NCBI GenBank assembly: GCA_964525045.1
Contig: CAZGFD010000020.1
Span: 5,697 to 69,696 of the forward strand
Reading direction: 5' to 3'
Origin: G020348185 sp964525045
Lineage (GTDB): Bacteria > Nitrospirota > Nitrospiria > Nitrospirales > UBA8639
Length of the DNA stretch: 64,000 nucleotides
In this document: positions 54,837-62,760 of the stretch, one piece after another
Layout of the letters: the number at the start of each line of letters is the position of its first letter
Position numbering within the stretch: position 1 is the first letter of the stretch
Notes under the pieces: generated by a model
Database searches by the model: none
The model's input: only the letters and a program-made list of their open reading frames with translations
What the model was told of the DNA's origin: nothing
Translations under genes and position numbers: made by a program

Positions 54837-55439
54837 ATGAAGATTCGGTCGTCGGAGTTTTTCAAATGCTGTGTGACTCCTGACCAGTATCCCCAAGATC
54901 GACTGCCAGAAGTGGCTTTAGTCGGACGATCCAACGTTGGGAAGTCTTCGGCCATTAATGCCCTGATGAGGAAAAAGGGGCTGGCCAAGGTCGGAAAGGT
55001 TCCCGGGAAGACGCAGACCGTCAACTATTACCGGGTCACCACTATCACGTCGCTCGTGCAAGAGTTTTATCTTGTCGATCTCCCCGGATACGGATATGCC
55101 AAAGTTCCCAAAGCCGTTCAGAAACAATGGAGGCCGATGATCGAAGGGTATCTCAGCTCACGAGAAACCCTGTGCGGAATTTTAATGTTTGTTGATCTGC
55201 GGGGAGAGGAGCGGTCTGATGAAGAACTTCTTCAATGGATTCGGGCGGTGAAATGTCCCTTGGCCATTGTGGCGACGAAAGCGGATAAGATATCACGAGG
55301 GAAGCGTCAGGCCTACATCCAAAACCTTCGAGCAGGGTTATCGCTATCTCCTACCACTCCCCTTCACCTGTTCTCCGCTCGAACCAATGAGGGAACCCGG
55401 GAAGTCTTGGATGTTCTAAAGCTATTTATGGAGGGATAA
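54837..55439 (+). CDS. engB: Ribosome biogenesis GTPase EngB/YsxC
   Basis: GTPase for large-subunit assembly. G1 GRSNVGKSSAINAL, G3 DLPGYGYAKV, G4 TKADK, with FVDLRGEERSDEELLQWI. I start at ATG 54837 (MKIRSSEFFK), where the family begins; a TTG at 54780 would lie within the heptad array. 200 residues. Confidence 0.95.
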   Translation: MKIRSSEFFKCCVTPDQYPQDRLPEVALVGRSNVGKSSAINALMRKKGLAKVGKVPGKTQTVNYYRVTTITSLVQEFYLVDLPGYGYAKVPKAVQKQWRPMIEGYLSSRETLCGILMFVDLRGEERSDEELLQWIRAVKCPLAIVATKADKISRGKRQAYIQNLRAGLSLSPTTPLHLFSARTNEGTREVLDVLKLFMEG

Positions 55440-55503
55440 GGGTTGAGCGGTGGGGAAATTGGCCCGGATTTCTCATTTCAGATTGGAAGACGCTTTTGCT
55501 TTT

Positions 55504-55530
55504 AACCTGAAACATGAAACCTGAAGCTCC
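55504..55530. repeat. Short heptad array
   Basis: AACCTGAAACATGAAACCTG followed by AAGCTCC: CTGAAAC, ATGAAAC, CTGAAGC at 7-bp steps, between two convergent genes. Confidence 0.6.
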
Positions 55531-55552
55531 AAACGGTGTGTAATCCGGCTCC

Positions 55553-56584
55553 TTATAACTTAATTTCAATGAAGGCTTTCTTTTTCAACTCCCTCAGCCA
55601 TTGGTGATAATGTTCCTCAGTACGTTTCTTGTACAATATGGCTTTAATTTGATTTTCAACTTCGGTTAAGTCTCTCGGTCGGGGAGGGATCACTTCGTCC
55701 AAAGCGATGATGTGAAAGCCCAGACTCGTTTTTATCGGCTTGCTGATATCACCGGGTTTCATGGACTTGAGCGCTTCAGCCAGAGGAGGCAACAGTTCGT
55801 CTTCTCTCACCTCTCCCAGGTTCCCGCCTTCGGCTGCCTCGGGGCCGTCAGAGTTCTTCTGCGCTAATTCGGCAAAATTCCCCGTGGTCCTGAGGGCTAA
55901 ATACACCATATCCGCCCGAGACCGTTTCGGGACTTCATTCTCCCCGGGCCTCACAAAGAAAAAGATTTGCCGAAGGCGGTACGCCGGTGAAATCAAATAC
56001 GTATCCTTATGGTCTTCATAATATTGCGTGATCTCGGAATCCGTGACCATCACGGACTGACGGACTTGGAAAGCCAGAAGTCTCTCTACCAGTAGTTGAT
56101 CGCGAACTTGCTTTTTCAAAACGGAACCGGCAAGGGGAGTGCCGGTCTTTTGCATCGCAACGCGTTGAAGAGCCTCCGTCACTTCCTCATCGGTCACCGT
56201 GATGCCTTTGGCTTCGGCTTCCTGGAGTTGGAGTTTCTGTTCGATGAGCTTGTTGAGGACATCGTATTCTTTTTGGGCGAGTCGTCGGTTCAATTCTTCT
56301 CCGCTATATTTGGCCCTGAGCCGTTTTCGTTCATCCACAAGTTCGGGTTCAAGGTCGGACATCGTGATAATATCTTTGTTCACAATGGCGACGATCCGGT
56401 CCGAAAATTCTTCTGCCCGGGGTTGACGGACATCTATTAGGCAAAGGGTCGAAAAAGCTATGACGACGGGCGTGATCACCGAACCGAAAAATAAAAGACT
56501 CGTCTGAAAGGCAGGTCTCCTATGACGCAGGAAGCGTTCAAGAAGGAATCTCAACTGAGCCATGAAAAGTAAAATTGGGAGCAT
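55553..56584 (-). CDS. SurA-like parvulin peptidyl-prolyl isomerase
   Basis: Periplasmic chaperone/isomerase. Hydrophobic segment at about 27-50 exports it; the SurA N-domain begins DRIVAIVNKDIITMSDLEPE; one parvulin domain follows (YRLRQIFFFVRPGE... FAELAQKNSDGPEAAEGGNLG ... GFHIIALDEVIPPRPRD). Only one parvulin domain, against two in E. coli SurA, which is common outside the enterics. 343 residues. Confidence 0.87.
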   Translation of the reverse strand: MLPILLFMAQLRFLLERFLRHRRPAFQTSLLFFGSVITPVVIAFSTLCLIDVRQPRAEEFSDRIVAIVNKDIITMSDLEPELVDERKRLRAKYSGEELNRRLAQKEYDVLNKLIEQKLQLQEAEAKGITVTDEEVTEALQRVAMQKTGTPLAGSVLKKQVRDQLLVERLLAFQVRQSVMVTDSEITQYYEDHKDTYLISPAYRLRQIFFFVRPGENEVPKRSRADMVYLALRTTGNFAELAQKNSDGPEAAEGGNLGEVREDELLPPLAEALKSMKPGDISKPIKTSLGFHIIALDEVIPPRPRDLTEVENQIKAILYKKRTEEHYHQWLRELKKKAFIEIKL

Positions 56585-56595
56585 AAATCCCTATA

Positions 56596-56694
56596 GAGTC
56601 GGTAGGCCATGCCGACTCTCTCTTAAGATGTCAGGAGGGCCCAATTCAAAGGGAATATTCAATTTCGAACAAGGAATAATGAATGTCGAAGGAA
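56596..56694. repeat. Hairpin and GAATAAT-type heptad array
   Basis: A perfect GAGTCGG...CCGACTC hairpin (56596-56618), then six units at a strict 7-bp period from 56653 to 56694: GAATATT, CAATTTC, GAACAAG, GAATAAT, GAATGTC, GAAGGAA. Confidence 0.8.
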
Positions 56695-56757
56695 AAGAGG
56701 GAATATATATAAGAACCCTTTCCGAACACCTCGTGATTCGATATTTCTTTTATCTGT

Positions 56758-56778
56758 AAGGTGGGCCTCGCCCACCTT
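56758..56778 (-). terminator. Hairpin after mfd
   Basis: Nine-bp perfect stem with a 3-nt loop (AAGGTGGGC/GCCCACCTT), eight bases after the mfd stop. No long T-run on the minus strand, so termination strength is uncertain. Confidence 0.5.
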
Positions 56779-56786
56779 TAACACGA

Positions 56787-59700
56787 TCAGGATACCTTCC
56801 CTGTAGTTTCAGCCTTGCTGAGGCCCTGCAAAATCATTTTGAGCTCAGTATACAGCCCACTCCATTCTTCCTGGGGAACATCAATTTCAAACGATCGGGG
56901 AGAGAGAAACCGAAGGCGGTGGTGGCATCGGTCGAGAAGCCACTGAATCCCGTCATCGGGAAGCTTGGCTTGATCGTGAAATTTAAAAACAAACGTCTTT
57001 TCCTGGAGGTCAATCGACTCCAGCTTTAAAGCCTTGGCCAAAATCTTCACTTGCATGACTTCGTATAATCGTTCAACCGGATCGGGTAAGGGACCATAGC
57101 GGTCCTGGGTTTCGCTGTGGAGCAGGGCGAGGTCACCAATCCGGTCACTGGCCGAGAGGCGTTTATAGAGGCTCAAGCGTTGGCGCATGTCATCGACATA
57201 GTCTTCCGGGATAAACGCGGACACGTTGAGATGCAGTGATGGCTCACATTCTTCCTCGACATCTTGCCCTTTAAGGTGCTGGACAGCCTGTTCCACCATT
57301 TGCAAATACAAATCCAACCCGACGGCGGCGATATTGCCGGATTGTTGTTTTCCCAGGAGGTTCCCCGCCCCTCGAATTTCCAGATCAGCCGCGGCAATCC
57401 TGAACCCTGAACCAAGCTCCACAAACTCCTGGATGGCGTTCAAGCGCTTTTGGGCGTCCGTACTGAGGGTTTCTTCATTCGGGATAAACAGGTAAGCATA
57501 GGCTTGTTGGCCACCCCGCCCGACTCGTCCTCGAAGCTGGTAAAGTTGAGAAAGGCCGAACAGGTCTGCCCGGTCGACAAGGATGGTATTGGCATTGGGA
57601 ATGTCGAGCCCGGACTGGATAATCGCCGACGCGACGAGCACATCCACCTCCTGATGAAAAAATTTCAACATCACCTCTTCAAGCAAACGTTTATCCATTT
57701 GACCGTGAGCCATTACCACGCGGGCTTCCGGAAGAAGACCTTGTAGCCATGACCCGACGCGTTCCATCGTTTCAACCCGATTGTGGACGTAAAACACTTG
57801 TCCTTCGCGGGCTAATTCTCTCATGATGGCTTCCCTGATCACGGTGGCATCAAATCGGAGTACCTGAGTCTGAATCGCGAGCCGGCCGGGAGGGGGCGTG
57901 TCGATGATGGAAAGGTCCCGAACGCCTGATAGGGACATTTGCAAGGTCCGCGGAATGGGTGTGGCTGAAAGGGTCAGGACGTCGACCTGGGTGCGTAATT
58001 GTTTGAGACGCTCTTTATGTCTGACCCCAAACCACTGTTCCTCGTCCGTAATCACCAGGCCTAGGTTTTTAAATGATACGTCTTTTTGCAGAAGACGATG
58101 CGTGCCAATGAGGATATCAATGGCTCCTGAGGCGACATCCTGACAAATGACCTTGCTTTCTCCCGCATTCTGAAATCGGGACAGCATCCCGACCCGGACG
58201 GGGAACGGAGCGAACCGGACGGAAAAGTTTTCATAGTGCTGCTGGGCCAACAGAGTCGTAGGAACGAGGACGGCCACTTGTCGGTTATCCTGGACGGCCT
58301 TAAAGGCGGCTCTCATGGCCACCTCGGTTTTGCCATATCCCACATCTCCACAGACTAATCGATCCATCGGCTTCGGTGATTCCATGTCTCGTTGAACGTC
58401 TTCAATGGCCTTCAGTTGATCGGGCGTTTCCTCATAATCAAAGGCGGCTTCAAACTCGTGAGTCAACATGCTGTCTTGGGAATACACGCTCCGGCGGGCC
58501 ACCTCGCGGTTGGCGTAAAGGTCCAGCAGTTCATGAGCCATATCTTCAATGCTTTTTTTCACTTTGGCTTTCGTGCGACCCCAACTGGTTCCTCCCAAAC
58601 GGTCCAATCTGGGTTGTTGTTGGTCTGCCCCGCGATACCGCTGAATATCATTCAATCGATCAAGCGGTACGTAGAGGGTGTCAGTCCCAGCGAACTGAAG
58701 GAGCAGATAATCACTTTCGTATCCTTGAACGGAAAGATGTCGGAGCCCTTTATAACGGCTGATCCCGTGATGAACGTGGACTACATAATCTCCTTCATGC
58801 AGGTCATCAAGTGAGGAAAAGAACTTGGCGCTATGAGTTTTCTGTTGCGGTCGATGCCTGATCCCTTTCCCGAAAAGCTCTTCCTCGGTAATGAACGCAA
58901 CATGTCCCTCGTGAGAGATGAATCCTGCGGAAAGGTCGCCTTGCACACAATAGAATGGAGGTCGTTCCTCAGCAGACGGGTGTCGCGAAATGGTCGCGTT
59001 CCATGCCGCCGCCGGGTGTTCGTGATCGGCCATCAAGGCCAACAAGCGTTCCACTTGTCCGTCAGTGCGGGCGATCAGGAAGACAGGCCCTTGAGTCCGC
59101 AATTGGTTAATTTTTGCCAACGTGTCACTAAGGGGGGTGCCTCGCAGGCCAATACCAAAGCTGGATGCTGATTGTACGGGTAAGGGAATGATAGGATGCC
59201 ACCCATCGGTTGGAGGGGGGGGTACAGAATCGCCGCCAAGGATCGGCCAGTGTTGAATTTTTCCGAAGAGGTCTTCCCACAACAGATAGAGACGATCAGG
59301 TTCAGGATAGGATTCTTTACCCAAAGTCGATGAGGCCGTATTGTGTTCTGTCCAGATTTCCAAAATGTCATTCCACAACTTGCTCGCAGCGTTCCGTATT
59401 TCTATAGGGCGATGGAGGACCACGCGGGGAATCGCACCATGAAAGTACTCAACCAATGACTCCATATCAGAGTAGAGGTTGGGGCTATTCCATTCCGCAT
59501 CCTGCTGAATGGGATGGAGGGTTTCGTGGTCATGAGTCGGTGGGAGGTATTCACGAGCCGGCAGAATCCATGCACTCTTGAGTTTTTGGATGGATTCTTG
59601 TGTCGCCGGATCAAACAGGCGGATCGAGTCGATGGTATCACCCAGGAACTCGACCCGAAGCGGGTCGGAATGAGCGGTTGAAAAAATGTCGAGGATCCCT

Positions 59701-60287
59701 CCCCGAATACTAAATTCACCAGGGATGTCGACAATGGAAACCCGGTGGTACCCCAGGCGTAACAGGGCCTGGATGAGAGGGGATCGTTCATGCGTTTCAT
59801 TGGTATTCAGGGATACACAGGCTTCGGCGAACGCCTTTTGAGGAAGCACTTTCTGTATAAGAGCCGGGGCTGAGGTGACCACGTGGGTCGGTTCCCCCTG
59901 AGTCAACCGATGAAGGGTCGTCACCCGTTTGGCGATGACATCAATAGGTGGAAGGGAGGCTTGGTAAGGTAAGGTCCCCCATTGAGGGAACCGCACCAAT
60001 AGGTCGAGGGGTAAACCCAAAAGGGAACGGAAGAACCAGAGGTCTTGATAGAGTTGTTCGGCTTCTTGCTCTGAGGCCGTGATAATCAAACTGGAATCAA
60101 AGTCTCGATTCTCTGATTGTGGTGCAGGTCCGTCATTCTTTGAAAGGTCGTCAAGAAGGGTCAGTAAAAAGGGGAAGCTGGAAGGTTGAGAGCTGATAAG
60201 ACAAGGGTGAGTGGCCGTTTTCCCCAGGCTGGACCGGATTGACTGAAGAACTGAGTCAAAATGTGGAAAATGGGACCGGGAGGTCAT
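56787..60287 (-). CDS. mfd: Transcription-repair coupling factor Mfd
   Basis: Removes stalled RNA polymerase and recruits UvrA. UvrB-like N-domain, RNA-polymerase-interacting domain (EGDYVVHVHHGISRYKG), RecG-like motor with Walker A GDVGYGKTEVAMRAAFKA and motif II TDEEQWFGVRHKERLK, and the terminal D7 domain. 1166 residues, full. The motif II arginine of DEEx(R)FG is Trp here. Start overlaps the hldE-like stop by four bases (ATGA). Confidence 0.96.
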   Translation of the reverse strand: MTSRSHFPHFDSVLQSIRSSLGKTATHPCLISSQPSSFPFLLTLLDDLSKNDGPAPQSENRDFDSSLIITASEQEAEQLYQDLWFFRSLLGLPLDLLVRFPQWGTLPYQASLPPIDVIAKRVTTLHRLTQGEPTHVVTSAPALIQKVLPQKAFAEACVSLNTNETHERSPLIQALLRLGYHRVSIVDIPGEFSIRGGILDIFSTAHSDPLRVEFLGDTIDSIRLFDPATQESIQKLKSAWILPAREYLPPTHDHETLHPIQQDAEWNSPNLYSDMESLVEYFHGAIPRVVLHRPIEIRNAASKLWNDILEIWTEHNTASSTLGKESYPEPDRLYLLWEDLFGKIQHWPILGGDSVPPPPTDGWHPIIPLPVQSASSFGIGLRGTPLSDTLAKINQLRTQGPVFLIARTDGQVERLLALMADHEHPAAAWNATISRHPSAEERPPFYCVQGDLSAGFISHEGHVAFITEEELFGKGIRHRPQQKTHSAKFFSSLDDLHEGDYVVHVHHGISRYKGLRHLSVQGYESDYLLLQFAGTDTLYVPLDRLNDIQRYRGADQQQPRLDRLGGTSWGRTKAKVKKSIEDMAHELLDLYANREVARRSVYSQDSMLTHEFEAAFDYEETPDQLKAIEDVQRDMESPKPMDRLVCGDVGYGKTEVAMRAAFKAVQDNRQVAVLVPTTLLAQQHYENFSVRFAPFPVRVGMLSRFQNAGESKVICQDVASGAIDILIGTHRLLQKDVSFKNLGLVITDEEQWFGVRHKERLKQLRTQVDVLTLSATPIPRTLQMSLSGVRDLSIIDTPPPGRLAIQTQVLRFDATVIREAIMRELAREGQVFYVHNRVETMERVGSWLQGLLPEARVVMAHGQMDKRLLEEVMLKFFHQEVDVLVASAIIQSGLDIPNANTILVDRADLFGLSQLYQLRGRVGRGGQQAYAYLFIPNEETLSTDAQKRLNAIQEFVELGSGFRIAAADLEIRGAGNLLGKQQSGNIAAVGLDLYLQMVEQAVQHLKGQDVEEECEPSLHLNVSAFIPEDYVDDMRQRLSLYKRLSASDRIGDLALLHSETQDRYGPLPDPVERLYEVMQVKILAKALKLESIDLQEKTFVFKFHDQAKLPDDGIQWLLDRCHHRLRFLSPRSFEIDVPQEEWSGLYTELKMILQGLSKAETTGKVS

Positions 60288-60841
60288 AGGACGGTTTTAG
60301 AGGTCGCTGACTGACCCTTTTCACTGGCTAGCTCTTCTTGACTAGGTGGTTGAGGCAAAGTTGATTGAATGCGTTCAATGATCCTGGTTGTTGAAATGTC
60401 GGGCACGAGAGGAATGGAATATACCATACCTCCATGGGCCTCCACGACACCGCGGCCGATGATTCGGTCGAGGGACCAATCGCCACCTTTGACGAGGACA
60501 TCGGGAAGCAGTCCCTCAATGAGACGTAGCGGATCGGAATCATCGAAGGGCACCACAAAATCCACACATGCCAGTGCTGAAAGAACCTCAGCTCGTTGTT
60601 CTCCCGGAATAATCGGACGACCTTGGGCCTTATCCAAGGATCGAACCGATGTGTCACTGTTCAGGCCGACGATCAAAAGGTCGCCCAGTTTCTTGGCTTC
60701 CTGAAGATACCGGATATGCCCAATATGAAGAAGATCGAAACAGCCATTGGTAAAAACGATGGTAGGCTTCCCTGCATCCCGGCGTGCTGAAACGATTGGA
60801 ATCAACTCTTCCAACGATTTAATCTTGGATTTCATGGTCAT
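60284..60841 (-). CDS. Heptose-1-phosphate adenylyltransferase (RfaE2-like)
   Basis: Makes ADP-heptose for LPS inner core. Cytidylyltransferase-type fold: VFTNGCFDLLHIGHIRYLQE (HxGH) and VGLNSDTSVRSLDKAQGRP. It is the stand-alone C-terminal half of E. coli HldE, 185 residues, so the kinase half should be separate. Supports an LPS-bearing outer membrane. Upstream member of a two-gene transcript with mfd. Confidence 0.92.
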   Translation of the reverse strand: MTMKSKIKSLEELIPIVSARRDAGKPTIVFTNGCFDLLHIGHIRYLQEAKKLGDLLIVGLNSDTSVRSLDKAQGRPIIPGEQRAEVLSALACVDFVVPFDDSDPLRLIEGLLPDVLVKGGDWSLDRIIGRGVVEAHGGMVYSIPLVPDISTTRIIERIQSTLPQPPSQEELASEKGQSATSKTVL

Positions 60842-60910
60842 CCGAGTATTGTGATATCACTATGATACCTGGTATTTGGGGGAAAATCATAGGAGGAAAG
60901 GTTGAAAATC

Positions 60911-60998
60911 GTTTCGAGTTTCGGGTTTCACGTTTCGGGTAAGAAAAGGATCAATCCCCTTATATTATTTGAGATTTGAGATATGAAATCTGAGATTC
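60911..60998. repeat. Heptad arrays running into the transporter start
   Basis: GTTTCGA, GTTTCGG, GTTTCAC, GTTTCGG, GTAAGAA (60911-60945) and GAGATTT, GAGATAT, GAAATCT, GAGATTC (60971-60998). The transporter's ATG at 60983 lies inside the second array. Confidence 0.85.
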
Positions 60999-62467
60999 AC
61001 CAACCTCCTGGCCATCGAAAAGAGCGCATCGGCTTGATCGTTGGCCCAATTCTCGCGGGACTGATGTATCTCCTCCTGCCCGATACCCTGACTCCCGAAG
61101 CTCGCACCCTTGCCTCGATTCTCACCTGGGTGGTGGTCTATTGGATTACTGAACCAATCCCCATCCCGATTACGGCATTGCTGGGGACGGGTTTGTGCGT
61201 CCTAACAGGTCTCGGGTCCATGAAATCCGTATTTTCAGCTTACGCCCATCCGATTATCTTTTTGTTTATCGGAAGCTTTTTTCTGGCGGAGGCCTTGACC
61301 GTACATGGTTTGGATAGACGCTTCGGCATTTGGCTTCTTTCGCTCAAATGGGTCGGGTTACGCCCCGTACGAATTTTCATCGCGATGGGATGCGCAGTTG
61401 CGGTTCTCTCGATGTGGATAAGTAATACGGCGGCAGCGGCTTTAATGCTCCCAATTGCCTTAGGAGTCCTCACGACCATCCGAGGACCTAACGAGGGTCC
61501 AACCCAATTTGACACGGGGTTTTTGCTATTAGTCGCGTACGGAGCGGGAGTGGGTGGTGTGGTAACCATTATTGGGACACCACCAAATCTGATCGGCGTT
61601 GCCCTATTGTCTGAACAGGCGAACATCGAAATTTCTTTTGGGACATGGATGGCGCTTGGGTTGCCCCTCGGAGTCTTTATGTTGGGGGTAGTCAGTCTAT
61701 ACCTTCTTAAGCTATCCCCGCCCCCAAGCACCGTTGCTGATACCGGAGCCCTGCTTGAGAAACAACGTGCAAGTCTCGGCCTATGGTCAAGGGGAGAACG
61801 GAACGCCTTCTTGGGATTTAGTATTGCCGTCGTACTCTGGATCGTCCCCGGAATCCTTTCTGCCTCATTAGGTATCGATCATGCTCTCGTGTCATGGCTC
61901 AAACTCCATCTCCCCAAGGAACTAGTTCCCATCATTGCCGCTGGGCTGCTGTTTCTTCTTCCCATCAACTTCCAGCAGCGAACCTTTACCCTCACCTGGA
62001 AACAGGCCGTGAATATTAACTGGGGTACCATCCTCTTGTTTGGAGGCGGGATTGCCTTTGGCGGTCTTATGGTGAAAACTCAATTAGCATATACAATAGG
62101 CGAAGGCCTGGTGGGCCTGTTCGGAGTCCAATCCGTCTGGGGCCTAACTGCGGTGGCCATCGTGGCCGCGATCATTCTCACCGAGTTGGCCTCCAACACC
62201 GCCGCTGCCAGCATGCTTGTGCCGGTGATCATCGCCATCGCGCACGCGGCAAATGTCTCTCCCCTTCCTCCCACCCTCGGCGCCTGCATGGGCGCCAGCT
62301 TAGCCTTTGTCTTACCTGTGTCGACACCACCGAACGCGATTGTGTATGGGACGGGTTATATTCCCATCACCAGCATGATTCGGGCCGGATTGATCTTAGA
62401 TATCCTTGGCGGAATCGTCATCTGGGTGACTCTTCGACTGCTGTGTCCACTGATTGGGTTGAGTTGA
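60983..62467 (+). CDS. SLC13 (DASS) sodium/anion symporter
   Basis: Inner-membrane uptake of dicarboxylates or sulfate-like anions with sodium. Two signature loops SNTAAAALMLPIA and SNTAAASMLVPVI, each near a substrate/sodium site, and TIIGTPPNLIGVALL between. About 11-13 hydrophobic segments in 494 residues. First residues MKSEIH are encoded by a GAGATT heptad array, so the true start may be a few codons later. Substrate not assignable. Confidence 0.9.
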   Translation: MKSEIHQPPGHRKERIGLIVGPILAGLMYLLLPDTLTPEARTLASILTWVVVYWITEPIPIPITALLGTGLCVLTGLGSMKSVFSAYAHPIIFLFIGSFFLAEALTVHGLDRRFGIWLLSLKWVGLRPVRIFIAMGCAVAVLSMWISNTAAAALMLPIALGVLTTIRGPNEGPTQFDTGFLLLVAYGAGVGGVVTIIGTPPNLIGVALLSEQANIEISFGTWMALGLPLGVFMLGVVSLYLLKLSPPPSTVADTGALLEKQRASLGLWSRGERNAFLGFSIAVVLWIVPGILSASLGIDHALVSWLKLHLPKELVPIIAAGLLFLLPINFQQRTFTLTWKQAVNINWGTILLFGGGIAFGGLMVKTQLAYTIGEGLVGLFGVQSVWGLTAVAIVAAIILTELASNTAAASMLVPVIIAIAHAANVSPLPPTLGACMGASLAFVLPVSTPPNAIVYGTGYIPITSMIRAGLILDILGGIVIWVTLRLLCPLIGLS

Positions 62468-62478
62468 GTTCTAAAGAA

Positions 62479-62521
62479 GTCAAGAAAATTGCTTTTGTGT
62501 CGGCTTGAGAGTTTTCTTGAC
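62479..62521 (+). terminator. Weak hairpin after the transporter gene
   Basis: GTCAAGAAAA pairs with TTTTCTTGAC around a 23-nt loop, 12 bases after the stop. No strong T-run beyond it; low confidence as a terminator. Confidence 0.35.
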
Positions 62522-62760
62522 CTTAAAAATCTGAGGAATCTGACATAAGGCCTTCCCTGTTAAGTTTTCGAGGGTAGGTACTGGCCTAAGCCAGGGATGA
62601 AACAAAGATTTAGTCACCGAAATTTCTGCCCCATATCTGATCCTTTCAGGAAACAAATGGGAAAAAATCATAAATTTTTATTGTTACTTGAAATAGAATT
62701 GGTAGAACTGATCGTCAAACCAATCGCATAAGACTTCCATTTTTCCCCATTATTATTTCC

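Noticed and set aside
62480..62671. 63-residue minus-strand frame after the transporter
   Set aside because: Basic, no domain, no ribosome-binding site; overlaps the hairpin.
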